Positions 24,491-36,274 of a stretch of DNA of 64,000 nt are shown here, one piece after another (within the stretch, counting starts at the first letter, position 1; every line of letters begins with the position of its first letter). The notes beneath the pieces were generated by a model. The model saw only the letters and a list, made by a program, of their open reading frames with translations. It was not told where the DNA came from and made no database searches. This DNA is from Hygrocybe punicea (Eukaryota > Basidiomycota > Agaricomycetes > Agaricales > Hygrophoraceae), in assembly GCA_963556145.1 (NCBI GenBank), contig OY744469.1, positions 1,364,001 to 1,428,000 on the forward strand. The letters are read 5' to 3'. A program made the translations under genes and the position numbers.

Positions 24491-25442
24491 CTAGACAACT
24501 ATGCATCCTCCGGGGCCAGCTTTTCTGAATGCCAGACTGGCTCGAGCAGCGGCTTCAAAAACTTCTCGCACTCCTTCGCCTGTTAGTGCGGAGCATTCGA
24601 GATACGCGATGGCGCCGATGCTCGCGGCGACCTCTTCTGCTTCGGCACGTGTGATGTGGCACGGCGCAGAGGTAGAGGTGGATGTGCGGAAGACACGATC
24701 GACTTGAAGGTCAGCTCGGCATCCGATGAGGAAAACGGGTACCTTTGGACCGCAAAATTGTCGGACTTCGGGATTATGCTATGTGCCAGAGTGAAGATGT
24801 CACCGATAAGCTACTGATTCATCGTAATGAATTGGACGACATACATACAATGGCGACTACATTCGCAAGTGACTTAGGATTGTCGATTGCGAATGAGATG
24901 AGCAGGACATCGGCATCCATGTAAATGAGAGGTCGTAGGCGCTGGTTTGCGATTGACGCTTGTCAGGAGTTTGGCACAAGTAAAGTGAAAAAAGACTGAC
25001 ATTGTATGGATCATCATAACTTCAGGGAAGGTTGTGAGCAAAGAAGAGCAATTGGATAGGTTTGGGTATACCGGAAATCAGTATCCCACAATGCCATTCT
25101 CACGAAGGTTCCGTCCGGCACAACCGTCACTGGTCCGTCAGTCACTAGCGCGTCTGGTAATCACAACCGTGTGGATAATCACCACGAGCGAAACAGTGTA
25201 GTAACATGTACACGCACTGGGAATCTTGTGAAGCACGAATTCAATACTTCGATGTGGAGGAAGAATGCTAATGCTCACATATGTGAATGTACCACTGAGG
25301 TGTCCGAGTATGAATGCGATCAGCAATGAAGTCTTCCCGCATGTAGCTGATGAAGTTTTTATCAATCAAAGTACAGCAAAATTCTGTAACAAAGAACTTG
25401 CGGTCTCGGAGAATGGCGAGTTTTCTTGATACCTATGGACAT
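24491..25442 (-). pseudogene. Rho-family small GTPase, decayed at the N terminus
   Basis: The C-terminal two thirds are well preserved on the minus strand: MALWDT (switch II), LRPLIYMDADVLLISFAIDN, VPVFLIGCRADL (G4 region), a Rho-type insert, YLECSALTGEGV (G5) and a CaaX prenylation box CIVV before TAG at 24491. The N terminus is damaged. The ATG at 25442 gives MSIGIKK, but one base too many shifts the frame before RKLAIL. The glycines expected in the GDGACGKT P-loop are replaced (R-D-R in the relevant frame), and only CGKTSLL remains recognisable. Without the P-loop it could not bind nucleotide normally, so a pseudogene is likely. A sequencing error or a mis-placed first intron could explain part of this. 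Confidence 0.7.
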
Positions 25443-25859
25443 TCTTGGTCTAATGAAGGGCGTACGGCTTCAATGGCTCACTGGCACTTGTTTCGAGGAT
25501 GTCAACTTGAGTCGATGAGAAGACATCACGATTATCCAGCTTGTCGAAAATCTAGAACTTTGTACGTACTGAGCGAACTTGAAGACATTTCGATTATAAT
25601 TAGATAGCAGTAACTTACGTTCAATGCTGGATTCGTACTTAGTAAGTTCTTCGCTGTCAAGTATATAAAATGTCAGTCGAGTACATGACTGCACATCTAT
25701 GAGTACATTGAGTCCCCGAGAGCAGAACGTATGAAAGTAGGAGTGTACAGTAAAAAGTAGCAAGGAATTTCAATATGTGAGTCCATAAAAATGTTTTAGC
25801 CTGTCAGTGTCATCATACAGCATATCATTATAAAAAACAGTCTCAAGGCACAATCGTGT
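25443..25859. other. Intergenic, nothing recognised
   Basis: 417 bp between the decayed Rho gene and the 3' end of the GH16 gene. It is AT-rich, with only short frames. Confidence 0.5.
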
Positions 25860-27357
25860 CTACCCAACACGATGGACGAAGTCCACCCTGAATGCTGCGA
25901 AGGCAAGGGTCCGGCCGTTTGTGGAGCGGTCTGAAGATCGACAGTAATGGTTGATATCATCGTCGAGACGGGGACGTCTGTATATATTCTGACGTTTTTA
26001 ATCTCGAAGTAGGCGGTATCGTAATTGGACCCTGGCCCGGCAACGCTATCGTTGTACTGGGGTGGTTACGTCTGTTATTCGTGCACGAGAATGACAGGTA
26101 TCGAGGACTAACACATATGCCTGTGGCACCTGCACAGCTGCTATCATATAGGCTTCGAATTCCTGCCCTGGGGTTCGGTAGGTGATCAATGACTTGATGG
26201 TCCAATGCGACATGACACATACCAGTGCCCACAAAGTGTAATATCCAAGACAAGGTTTTGAGGTGTGAAATACTGTGAGAAATTGCAGGTAGAAGACGAA
26301 GAATAATTAGCTGACGGAAGACCCCAACTCGAAATGTCAATAGATGACGTTGAGGTGGATTGGACAATGTTTTCAGGAACATTGGGGCGCTGTGTCCAAG
26401 TGAAATTGCATCAGGGGGAGCCAAAGCATGGGCACGGTTAACGCTGATCTCCACTTACGCTCCAAAACCATATACTAATGGGCAAGGGGGCATTTAATGA
26501 TTTAATAAGGGTACCAGTAGAAAGGTGAGCAGTTTAACACACACATAATACCAGATGAATCGAACAACGTCGCCCACACACCGCCTCCAGCTTGCGCAAA
26601 TGCTTCTGCGAAACTGTTTGGTTGCGCTTCGGTCACGGTGCACCCATTGTGCGAGTCGCCACAATCATTCGAAGTCGATGGACTCAGCTGGTCTGGATTA
26701 TCCTGGAGTATGCATCCTGGGAGGGTATGGATCGCCATTTGGTTGTAGTCCATTAAGTTAATGCCTTCAATGATGTCGATTTCACCATCGTCAGGCCAGA
26801 TGTCGCCTTTGGTCCAGAAGGCTGGCCACACCTTTCGAGGAATCCGAATAAACCTCGCAGTTTATATCTTGCGGCATGGTAACTAGAATCTCACGCACTG
26901 AGCAGCCATATGGCAGGTGGAGAACATCAATGATCCAGAGGCTGCCCGTTGAATAGGCCTCTTGAGTAGTAATGCGGACCTGGTCGACAGTTAAGCGAGA
27001 GTCAATACCGGCCGATCAGACTGTACTTACAGAGTTTCGCAACTGCCCCGAAACAACATTGGTGGTGTTGTCTACTTTCAAGATGACATTCCCAGCAGGA
27101 TTCAGATATGCCAGACGTTGACTGGAGGCATCCACTTGGTCGACCCATGTAACATTTCCTACATTTATTGAAAGCTATTTGTGAACTAGCGATGCAAAGA
27201 GACGAGAATAGAACACACCCCACGAAAGATTGTCCATATAGCCGTAGAAATCCCATCCATTGAAGAAGGTGTTGCCTGAGTAATCTCTGAGGATTTGGTA
27301 ACTCGCAACGGACCAATATAAAAGGAAGAAAGACGGGAGAGCCCAGGGCATGAGCAT
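25860..27357 (-). CDS. Glycoside hydrolase family 16 endo-1,3(4)-beta-glucanase, secreted
   Basis: The ATG at 27357 gives MLMPWALPSFFLLYWSVASY, a signal peptide, followed by FFNGWDFYGYMDNLSW. Further exons encode NVTWVDQVDASSQRLAY, RITTQEAYSTGSLWIIDV, then WPAFWTKGDIWPDDGEIDII followed by EGIN. This contains the GH16 catalytic ExDxxE motif (nucleophile Glu, assisting Asp, acid/base Glu). It is followed by NQMAIHT and a Cys-rich loop. The C-terminal exons give NLVLDITLCGHW and TAYFEIKNVRIYTDVP, the last strand of the jelly roll, to TAG at 25860. Basidiomycete homologues cleave beta-1,3/1,4 or 1,3/1,6-glucans in cell-wall remodelling or plant-material breakdown. At least six exons; catalytic residues intact. 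Confidence 0.85.
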
Positions 27358-27845
27358 CCTGCCAGGCACTGCCAGTTGGCAGGAGGTCCTCAAGGAATAA
27401 GTCTAACCGAACAAGTAATGGTCCGGTAACGGCCTAGGGTCCAACTTGGACATAAAAAGCACCGGTCGCTGGCAACACCACTGCACAGTGTCACTATCAT
27501 CTGGGTCCTGCTGTTCCCAATCCTTGTGATTCGCGTCAGCTTCATTATTCGGTGCTGGACTCGGCTCCTCACCAAGTTGACGCTCACCGGCACATTTTCC
27601 ACGTCCGAGTCCTCGTTCCATTGACGGTTCCAAAGGTTTTCTCTCATGTAATAACCGGATACCTACCGCTTCTGCCCTATCCCCATTCTGTCTTCCCGGT
27701 CGACAGAAGAGTCACTTTGTCATCGAGGAAAACATGCCGGCAACCTAGACTGGTGACCGTACCGTTCTGTGAGACGAGCAAACTCTTCGACAGAGCTTGC
27801 TCCAGAGAACGAAGGGGTAGTCACGAGCCTACCGGCAACCGCACA
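27358..27845. other. Intergenic, upstream of GH16
   Basis: 488 bp between divergent starts. An acidic 76-codon minus frame (27403-27633) shows no domain and is not called a gene. Confidence 0.4.
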
Positions 27846-29658
27846 ATGAGTGATTTCAAGTTTGAACCGGTTTTTCACGATATATGATCAACACTAATTC
27901 TGGCGGATCACTGTCATCTTCTTGCTCTCTGGGCCGAAAGACGACTACGTTGCAAAAAGTTTTACATCACCAACCGGTTGGACACTACAATGAAGATAGC
28001 GAAACTCTCCGGGATCACATATATAAAGGGGCCTGCTATAAGCTGGTCGAACTGTGATGTGTGTGTTTCTTCCTCCCACCAATTGCTCCTCCTAGTAATC
28101 TTGCACAAGTATGCGTCAGGCCACATCAGTCGTACTGGCCTATTCCAATGCAGATGTATTTCCGAATCATCTTTGTTATCTTTAGACGGTACCAAGGAGG
28201 AAGGCGAAGGCGGCGGAAATGAAGAACCTAAGAAGGATGTGGTTTTATTTACCTCATCAAGACGGAAGCCTTCAAGCATTGCGTTCCGTTCGAAACAGCG
28301 GAAGGATGATGACGAGGTTGGTGGATTTTTACTTTTTCTCGGGGCACAGGATATCTAACTTCTACAGGGGTTCACATCTTGTTTAAAAAGTGTCAGCTTC
28401 ATTTCTTGACATTTCTTCAGTCTACGCGCGACCAGAGTGGATGATCCTTACGATAACCGGTTTTTTTGCCCGAGCATTGCGGTGGACGAGGGTGCAGACG
28501 ATGTCATGAATGAATTCGGGGATCTTCTCCAAGTAGGTTTCTCCTGTCTCCTAAGACAAACGCTCACCATCTCGACCCGTCGAACAAAGCTAACTGGCAA
28601 TGGTCGTCTGCACGGCAATCTGATGGACAAACGCGAAGTCGATTACTATGAATCTGAATTTCTGGAACAAGGTCGGTTTGTGACACTTTTGGTAGTATTC
28701 GAGCTTGCTAAGCGCCAGTGACTGTTGTTTCCCTGCAAGATCTCGTACGGAATGGTCCTAAGGTATATCGGGGTGCACGATATGTCCTCAGAGTCACGAT
28801 AGACCTTCGATATCAACAGCGTGCAAATGTGTTTTTCAATATGGAAAAGCAACTGAAGAGCCGTTCTTATCATTTCAAATTCAAAACTCCTTTACACAGT
28901 TTAATGTTCGCCATAGTAGCGTCAGGATCTGGGGTCGGCAAATATTGCCTTCCTCGGGTGTGGCCGAGGAGTAGGTACCGAGGATGCGACGTGTTCAGAG
29001 AAGCATTGCAGGCTTCCGCAGACGAGGGAGCAGGCGGTGGAGACGGCAGGGTCGGGGGAGTTGGTACGGGACCCGAGGATGATTTCAACGCTGCTTCGGA
29101 AGTTTTGGTGGATCTTGCGCGATCGATCACTACAGAAAGACGAGGCGAACAATGGAGCCGTGAAAATAATGCCACTGGTAAATTTGATGCAAATGGATGG
29201 TTTATTCACCCGCATACTTTCTCACTGGGAACCCAACAGCTTCCATTCACATTCCCCATTTACTCAAGTTAGCAACATAACGTGGACGCCACTGTGCTCA
29301 CTCTCCTCTTGACCTCCAAGCTCTCGTGTTGTCAAATTTCGATACCGGCATAGGAATGGACGGACTACGCTTTCTAGCAAACCCTAAGAAAAATGTTCCA
29401 TTTCCATTTCCGATAGAGAGGCCGTCCTCCGACATGTTTAGTTTTCAGAAATCTTTGTGCAGACATGGATTATTCGAAGGACTTGGTCCATCTTGCACCC
29501 CTCTGATCGTCAACGCTACCGTCTGTTCTCAGTTCCACGAAACATCTCGCGAACCGAACATTGTCGCCTTGGGCACCCGAGCAGAGGTGGTGCAGAGGCT
29601 AGAAACGATCCTCAAGACCAGTGAGATCGACCTTTTAGAAAGAGACGTCCCGGGTTAG
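27846..29658 (+). CDS. Unrecognised protein-coding gene, multi-exon
   Basis: Not recognised. A plausible start is ATG 27846 (MSDFKFEPVFHD). Coding-like exons follow: SSRRKPSSIAFRSKQRKDDD near 28260-28315; DDPYDNRFFCPSIAVDEGAD and VMNEFGDLLQ ending at a GTAGGT donor near 28533; LMDKREVDYYESEFLEQ near 28620-28670; FNMEKQLKSRSYHFKFKTPL near 28835-28900; ALQASADEGAGGGDG and DDFNAASEVLVDLARSI near 29005-29130; then GMDGLRFLANPKKNVPFPFP and EPNIVALGTRAEVVQRLETI to TAG at 29656-29658. The low-complexity and Pro/Phe-rich segments suggest a disordered regulatory protein. No catalytic motif or membrane segment is visible. Joining was not verified across all exons. Confidence 0.4.
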
Positions 29659-29884
29659 CGAAGAACTTGGATTGGGATCGATGTTGCCTCGGTCTTTGGT
29701 CCTCTCCCGAGGTCGGGGACGTTCTCCCAGCGATCTCACATCCAATACGATCCTATCGCAATCTAGGTCTCAAAATGAAGACCGGTCGATTTCTGGGTAT
29801 TAGTGCCATATCAGTGATGCACAAGTCGCCATTATTAAAAGTATGGAGCAGTGTAAACTCACGTGCCAGCACCGCCATCTTATC

Positions 29885-31534
29885 ATGCATCATGTACTGG
29901 GTGTCGTCGAGGTCTTGGGTGTTATATTTCAGTACACCGATCAGGCAACCGATGCGGTATGCGCTCAGGTGTGCAAGACGTGGCATGAAAGTGCACTTGA
30001 TGTGCTATGGTACCATGTTGATCACCTCGAGGATCTGTTTGGAATACTAGCGCCCATGAGCCATACCAATCCGGCCGAAATAGTTGAGTAAAAAATCTCG
30101 TGGTTATGCTGGGGGGTTGATCCTGGGTTTGAGCAGACTTTCACACAACTATACATCCCGCCAGAGCGTTGGCAGAGATTCTCATTTTACGCAAATCGCG
30201 TCAGGCATATCGAGTGCGACGAGATGTGTCCTGCAATTGATGTGCAATCGTTCACCACCCTGGCATCATACCGACCAGTCTATCATCTTTTCCCCAACCT
30301 TAGGTACTTGACTTGGATGGTATCGCCGAAAACATTTCCAGGCAGTGTCTTATTCCTCCACCCGGGCCTGAAGTGGTTGGAAGTCTATATCGGCTCTACT
30401 GACGAGGCGGACGTCACCAACTTTTTTCGTGAGGTCCTCTTCCGCTCGCCAGGGATATTGGACTTGGAGTTGTATTCCAAACACAATCTGGGATCTTCTT
30501 TCACATCATTGGTACATGGTTTAAGAGCGTTAGAAAGTATCACACTCTCAGCCCCTCTCATCTCCTCTGACGTGGTAACCGCATTATCGCTCATACCGAA
30601 TCTCGAAGTCGTATCGCTGTCCGGTGGAAGCAGCGCAGAGCATTTACTTCCAGTCATTGATAACGGCGGCTTTCCTTCCCTTGTGGACATATCATTCCAG
30701 GCAGACCTCTCAGACTCGACTCTTTTCTTGATATCACTGTGTCCTGGGAGCTGTCTTCGAGAACTGAACATTGACACAGTTCAATATGAAACGTCCTCAG
30801 ATCTTGAAATATTCTTTATGACGGTCGCAAACCTTTCACACCTCGAGGTATTATCATTGACCATCCCGTACCCCAATGGCAACGAAGTCACATTAACGCC
30901 GATCACATTTTTGACGCTTAAATATCTCCTTGGTTGTCGATCTTTACAATCCTTTCGACTCAAGACACCGTCTCCATTATTACTAACCGACACCGAAGCT
31001 CTTGATCTCGCGTTGGGCTGGGTTCAAATACACACGCTCAGTCTGAATACATGTCCATTCCAACAACTTACTGGCGAACTGACCCTTTTTACCCTCCTAC
31101 CCTTTATAACACATTGTCCAAACCTCCAAAATCTAGATATACACATCAACCCCTCCGTTGTCCCTACGCACAGCCCCTCGAAAGTATACAAAACTCTTGC
31201 AAACTTGACAATTGGCACTTTGACAACCGGCTACGATGAAGGCGAACTAGCACTTTTTCTCACCGAGATCACTCCCCCAAGCTGCGTAATCAGACGCTTC
31301 CGTCAGAACTCCTTGGCGGCACGGATCGACGACGTCGCCTTGACTCGGATACAGGTGTCGGCTCGCAGTCAAAAGTTGGAAAGAGTTTTCAAGTTGATTC
31401 CGACGTTTAGGAAGGTACACGCCCAGCACATCGCTAGATTGAGGTGGCTTTATGGGCAATTGCAGGGGGCGACAGTGACGGTTCCCGCAGTGCCTCAGGT
31501 TCCAACTATTCAGGTCACCGATACCACTCCCTGA
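29885..31534 (+). CDS. F-box protein with leucine-rich C terminus
   Basis: The ATG at 29885 (an upstream in-frame ATG at 29843 is possible) opens HHVLGVVEVLGVIFQYTDQA, then CAQVCKTWHESALDVLWYHV. This is a mushroom-type F-box, L..PE/V.L..IF...D followed by C..W...AL..LW. A short intron near 30085-30130 leads into a long exon. It starts FTQLYIPPERWQRFSFYANR and runs through repeated hydrophobic LRR-like segments (FPNLRYLTW, LESITLSAP, LEVVSLSGG, CPNLQNLDIHI) to TGA at 31534. F-box proteins recruit substrates to SCF ubiquitin ligases through Skp1. The family is hugely expanded in Agaricomycetes, so the target cannot be guessed. Confidence 0.72.
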
Positions 31535-31887
31535 ATCAATGCGATAGTTTTAAGGAGCAAAGGAAGATTTAAATTGAATATTCTCTGCCCAGCAATACAT
31601 CTTGGCTGTCACCTTTCCTTTTCTTTCTTCTCGCAAAATATATCCCTTCAGGTTTTTTGGAAAGCCTGCTTCAATTGTCAAACAGTCTTGCACATGGGCC
31701 TGTGTGTTTTGTATAATCAGAGTACTCAAACAATCTGTGTTACTGTTGCAGGCTTGTTGTCCTCGTGGAACGAAGCTGTGAGGAGTGAGTGAATATAACT
31801 TGTGCTAGAGGGCCATTACTTTGCATGGCATATCCGCATCAGGAAAATCCATATCCTCCAAATTTGTCTAATGACTCTAATGACTCT
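31535..31887. other. Intergenic, left flank of the KDZ composite
   Basis: 353 bp of 3' flank. It ends with the 9-bp target duplication AATGACTCT at 31879-31887, itself part of a two-unit tandem of the same 9-mer. Confidence 0.6.
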
Positions 31888-31913
31888 ACTATCACATGCC
31901 CACCTTTTAACAA
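31888..31913 (+). repeat. Left 26-bp terminal inverted repeat of the KDZ composite
   Basis: Exact reverse complement of 48294-48319, with the duplicated 9-mer immediately outside. Confidence 0.85.
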
Positions 31914-32394
31914 TCTGCCCCAGCGGGCTCAATTCACACCCGATTGCCTCGATTTCATTTAGTAGATTTTTACATTAGCTTAGGAGACTTCAAATGTGAT
32001 TTTTGAAATATTTATTTCAGGTGAGGGAGTTCCCAATGGGGCCGATAATGGTGTTAAATCAAGGTAATTGGAATGAGTTGGCCTCAGTAGCAATATAAGC
32101 AATCAGATCCTTCTTAAAAAAATCAAGCACTATTTAATTGGTCTCTCCATGAAGGAAACAAAATTCTAGAGCAATCTGTTTAGTTCTTGCTTCTACATAA
32201 GTTAGACAACCTATCAGCATTCTGTGCATGACAGCTTCAAAGCCATTCAGTCTCCGCCCAAGTGCACGATCGTGAGCCACGCGTTGAATGACTTTGTCGA
32301 TGTGTCTAAATTTGTTGAATGACTTTGATATATTGCAATAATTTTTGCTTTTTCATGGCCCTGCTCAGCCTTCATTGGCATTGTTGCCCATTTT
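31914..32394. other. Left arm of composite, non-coding
   Basis: AT-rich, with no open frame of interest. It probably contains the undetected left terminus of the pogo-like element, whose inverted repeats I could not find. Confidence 0.4.
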
Positions 32395-35162
32395 ATGGTC
32401 AGGGCAAAAGTCTATCGCAAAAGTCACAAAACCTATAATGGAGATGCTATCCAGGATGCTATTGCCTACCTCCGAGCTGGCCACACCAAAAATGTTCCAT
32501 TGGCTGCAGACAGATTTTCTGTTCCACACTGTACTCTTCGCAATTGCTGGCTTGGTCTTCATGGGCCAGCTCACCATTCCCAGGAACACCGACAGCATCT
32601 CAATGAGACAGAGGAGCTTGTTCTTTGCGACTGGATTGAGTATTGAAGTGACATGGGAAGGCCACTTAGCAAGCGAACACTCCTTCGGAAGGTTGAGGAG
32701 ATTATCCAGAGGAAACCGTCTGCCAATAGTGTTTAACAGGGGTAACCCTAGGGTCTGAAAAGCCCAACCCTTACCCTTACCCTGGAAAACCCTACCCTTT
32801 ACCCTAAGGGTAGGGGTTGAAAAGGGTCTGACATAAGCAGAAATAATTGTGTTGTAATGTACTCAGATATCATTTTTGAGTGTTTTATAATTAATTTCAT
32901 TAGTGAAGGTCAAATATTTTTGTATAGAATTACCATATATGGTAATACTTGGCATGCTTTGTCATACCATTTGCAACCCTGGGTGTGTAAAGGGTATGAA
33001 TTCCCAACACCCTACCCCTACCCTCCATACCCCTGGGCCAAAAACCCAGGGTTGACCCTTACCCCTGTTAAACACTATCTGCCAAATGGTACCCACATTT
33101 TCTGCAGCGGCACCCCAAGCTCAGATTGGGAAAACCCTCTGGTCTTGACCCGAAGTGAGCTCAGTCCTTCAACCATACAACTATTGACCAGCACTTCGCA
33201 GAACTGGAGCAGCTATTGGATGACAAAAAGATTCCACGCAGCAATATTTATAACATGGATGAAAAGGGTTGTCAACGAGGTGGTGGTTGAAGAATGCAAG
33301 CCATCAAGTACTTCATCCCACGCACAAGGAGGCCACATTACAAGTTGCGAAGTGCTAACCTTGAGTTGGTCACGATTATTGAGTGTGTGTGTGCAGATGG
33401 AACAAGTATCCCACCTGGTTTCATTTTCTCGGGGAAGGAGTTCCATCCTGAGTGGTTTCAAGTGGACGACAACATCAGGCATGTCATATTCTAGCTTGGT
33501 TATTTATGACATTAACACAGGACTATCAGCATTGGCATGTCAGAGAATGCATGGACAGATGACTTTTTATGCACTCAGTGGTTCCGTGATGTCTTTATCC
33601 CACAGGCCACAGCCCGGAATACTTCAGGAGCACCTATTCTACTCATTTATGATGGACATGGCTCACATACAACAGCAGAAATGCATAATCTTGCAGAGCT
33701 ACACAACATTGAGCTTTTTTGTTTGCCGCCACACACCACCCACCGCACACAGCCATTGGATGTCGGTATCTTTGGACCCCTGCAGTGACAATGGATGGAG
33801 AAATATGATGAGATACTGGATGAAACTGGAGAAGAGATTCGCAATGTGGATTTTATTAAAGAGTACATGGCTGTGCGTAAAAAGGCTTTTCTATCAGACA
33901 CAATCACAAAAGCATGGGCGAGGTGTGGGATCTACCCACTTAACGCCAATATCTTCACCGATGCCGATTTTGCGCCCAGTAATGGCTCTTCGACATGTGG
34001 ACACATTCCTGTCAGCTATCCAGCTGATTTATGTGAAAACACAGATACCAACTTGGACAGCGATGACAGTAGCAACAGTGGCGACTATGACAGAATAGAT
34101 GGGTCAGAGAGTGAGCATAGCGATGATGAAGGTAGTGGACACACCACCAGGCTCGATCCACAGCAAAATCCTACTATGGCACCCATACCACGTTCATCTA
34201 TTGCATCCATGCCATGTTCAGTCCCATCAGATACTCTCCTGCCCACTGCTCCCATTCCTTCTTGAGAACATAGACGCATCATTTTCCCATTGGCACCTCC
34301 AAAATCGACACAACGACGCAATGATCTCGAAGCTGAGAACCTGGTCTTGTGGCAGGAGCTTGAGAAGATGAGACGAGAAAAGGAAGCAGTGCTAATGCAT
34401 GTGACGCTGGCAAGGCAGGAACTAGCTGAGATAGCAAAGAAGTTACACACAAAAAAGAAGAAGAATGAGGAGTTGCCAACCATGGCTGTTCCCATGCACT
34501 GGCTCACTGGTTGAGATGGCAAACAACAATGGCAGCAATTGGAGATCGAGATTGAGGCCAAGAAGCAAAAGAAGGCCAACGTTGCAGTGCGGAAGGAGCA
34601 GGCTGAGATTGACAAGCAGTGCCGGCGACGGGAGATTGTATTGGGCAAGCAGGAGATCATGTTTTCTGGGAGTCTCACAACTAAGAAGGTCAATGAAGTG
34701 CGCGACATCGCATATGTGCTCGGACTCAACAATGGAGGCAACAAGGCTGCCATAGTTTCATCCATTAAAGCTGAACTCGAGAATCAACCTGAACTTCAAA
34801 ATAATCTGAGGTTCACTGGCCTATACTCCTCCCATGGCTGAAAGAGACAGCAGGCACCAAATGATGAAAATATATTCACACCTCCTGTTTCCTGCTGCCA
34901 CACTCAGGCTGATACTTCAACCCCACAGATGCCCATCCAATCCCACCACCCATCCAATCTGCACCAGCCCAGGTTCCAGCCATATTACCCACCACAATAT
35001 GTTATATATCCACACAATGACGACATGAACAACCCCAGGCCCAACACCCTACTTTTACAATCTTCTGGTAATGTTCTTGGTCTTTTGCCCACCGTTAATC
35101 AACCTACTATATCTCCCCATCATTTTTACCATCCTATTATTCCCAATCACAATACATCTTAG
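32395..35162 (+). pseudogene. pogo-like (Tc1/mariner superfamily) transposase with coiled coil and SAP-like region
   Basis: The ATG at 32395 (MVRAKVYRKSHKTYNGDAIQ) opens a psq/HTH DNA-binding domain, then a CENP-B-like HTH ending VLCDWIEY. The DDE core follows: NIYNMDEKG (first Asp), LLIYDGHGSH (second Asp), PPHTTHRTQPLDVGIFGPLQ (third acidic region), then AWARCGIYPLNANIF. The C-terminal half adds an acidic linker, a long Lys/Glu coiled coil and SLTTKKVNEVRDIAYVLGLN, which looks like a SAP-type DNA-binding motif, ending at TAG 35160-35162. The frame is continuous except for six TGA stops (32644, 33156, 33786, 34263, 34512, 34839), a 351-bp hAT-like insertion (32727-33077) and a GC-AG intron near 33477-33523. 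All damage is nonsense or insertional; I found no indel. Inactive, moderately old. Confidence 0.85.
32727..33077. mobile_element. hAT-like MITE inside the pogo transposase exon
   Basis: 351 bp. The ends read TAGTGTTTAACAGGGGTAA inward, with an exact 8-bp duplication TCTGCCAA at 32719-32726 and 33078-33085. Removing one duplication and the element restores the transposase frame across KPSA-KWYPHF. The interior reiterates ACCCTTACCC/AACCCTACCC-type words near both ends. It encodes nothing. Confidence 0.9.
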
Positions 35163-35234
35163 TGCATAATATACTATTTTCTCTTCGCCATTGAAAGTCG
35201 TCCATTCACTGCAAGTGTCGGAGCCTCAATACAG

Positions 35235-35476
35235 TGTAGAGATCCATATCTCTGTGGGCACGTATTCTTCTACTTTTCTTCATCCCTCTTCCTTCTGCAT
35301 TCCCCTCCATTCATTAGATTCCATTTCCTTAGTACACTCCCTTTTATAGATACTATACAGTACCTATATAGTGTTTTGTGTACATACATACAAACAAGCT
35401 GAGTTTTGGGTTTTCACCCCAACGACAAGAACTTGCACACCCCAAATCCGCACCTACAAAGGCCACGTTCACTACA
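35235..35476 (+). repeat. Solo LTR, 242 bp
   Basis: TGTAGAGATCC...TTCACTACA, inverted relative to 35573-35814, with which it forms a head-to-head pair separated by 96 bp. It lies 72 bp after the pogo stop codon. Confidence 0.8.
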
Positions 35477-35572
35477 TCTCCAAAGAGGGTTTTTATGCCA
35501 AAAGTGGCAAACAGGGTATAGAAATACAAGGAGAGTGAAGTGAGCTGACAGATCCTCGCGGTGGGCTCCAGA

Positions 35573-35814
35573 TGTAGTGAACGTGGCCTTTGTAGGCGCA
35601 GATTTGGGGTGTGCAAGTTCTTGTCGTTGGGGTGAAAACCCAAAACTCAGCTTGTTTGTATGTATGTACACAAAACACTATATAGGTACTGTATAGTATC
35701 TATAAAAGGGAGTGTACTAAGGAAATGGAATCTAATGAATGGAGGGGAATGCAGAAGGAAGAGGGATGAAGAAAAGTAGAGGAATATGTGCCCACAGAGA
35801 TATGGATCTCTACA
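35573..35814 (-). repeat. LTR (3' LTR in minus orientation)
   Basis: 242 bp, containing TATAAAAGGGAG and ending GATCTCTACA on the plus strand. Same length as the other two copies. Confidence 0.8.
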
Positions 35815-36274
35815 TCCACAGGGGACTCTAATAATGACTGCCCTCAGTCATAAACACAAGGATAATAAAGAAATAAAAAAAAGAGGGGGGGAATGAAAGT
35901 GGGTGGGGAATATACTCAAAGATAAAATAAAACACAAACCACAAGCTGCCTCCTTTCCAGACTCTCTATCCTTTCTGACATCTCTGCTAATCTCTGCTCG
36001 AAAATCTTGAGGGCCTTGAGGGTGATTATGGCAAGCTTGATAGTGAGTGAGGTTGCTGGAGCAAGATCATCAGCAACAATGGACTGGGTAGAGTCAGGCT
36101 TGGGTGCTGAGGGGGGAGTGATTCTGAAAAGTCCATTGAGGACATGTGGGAAGGGGTTGTCGAGGGGTATCGGGGTCAAAGGTGGTGTGGGTGAGGGTGA
36201 AGCAAGAGGGAAGGGGAGGTCATCAAGGGTGGAGGGTCGGTGTACTAAACTCATAGAGTAAACAGGTAGGGGCG

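Noticed and set aside
32760..33060. Possible telomere repeat (ACCCT/CCCTTA words)
   Set aside because: The words are irregular, occur in inverted orientation and lie inside a MITE with an 8-bp duplication, so they are element sequence and not an interstitial telomere.
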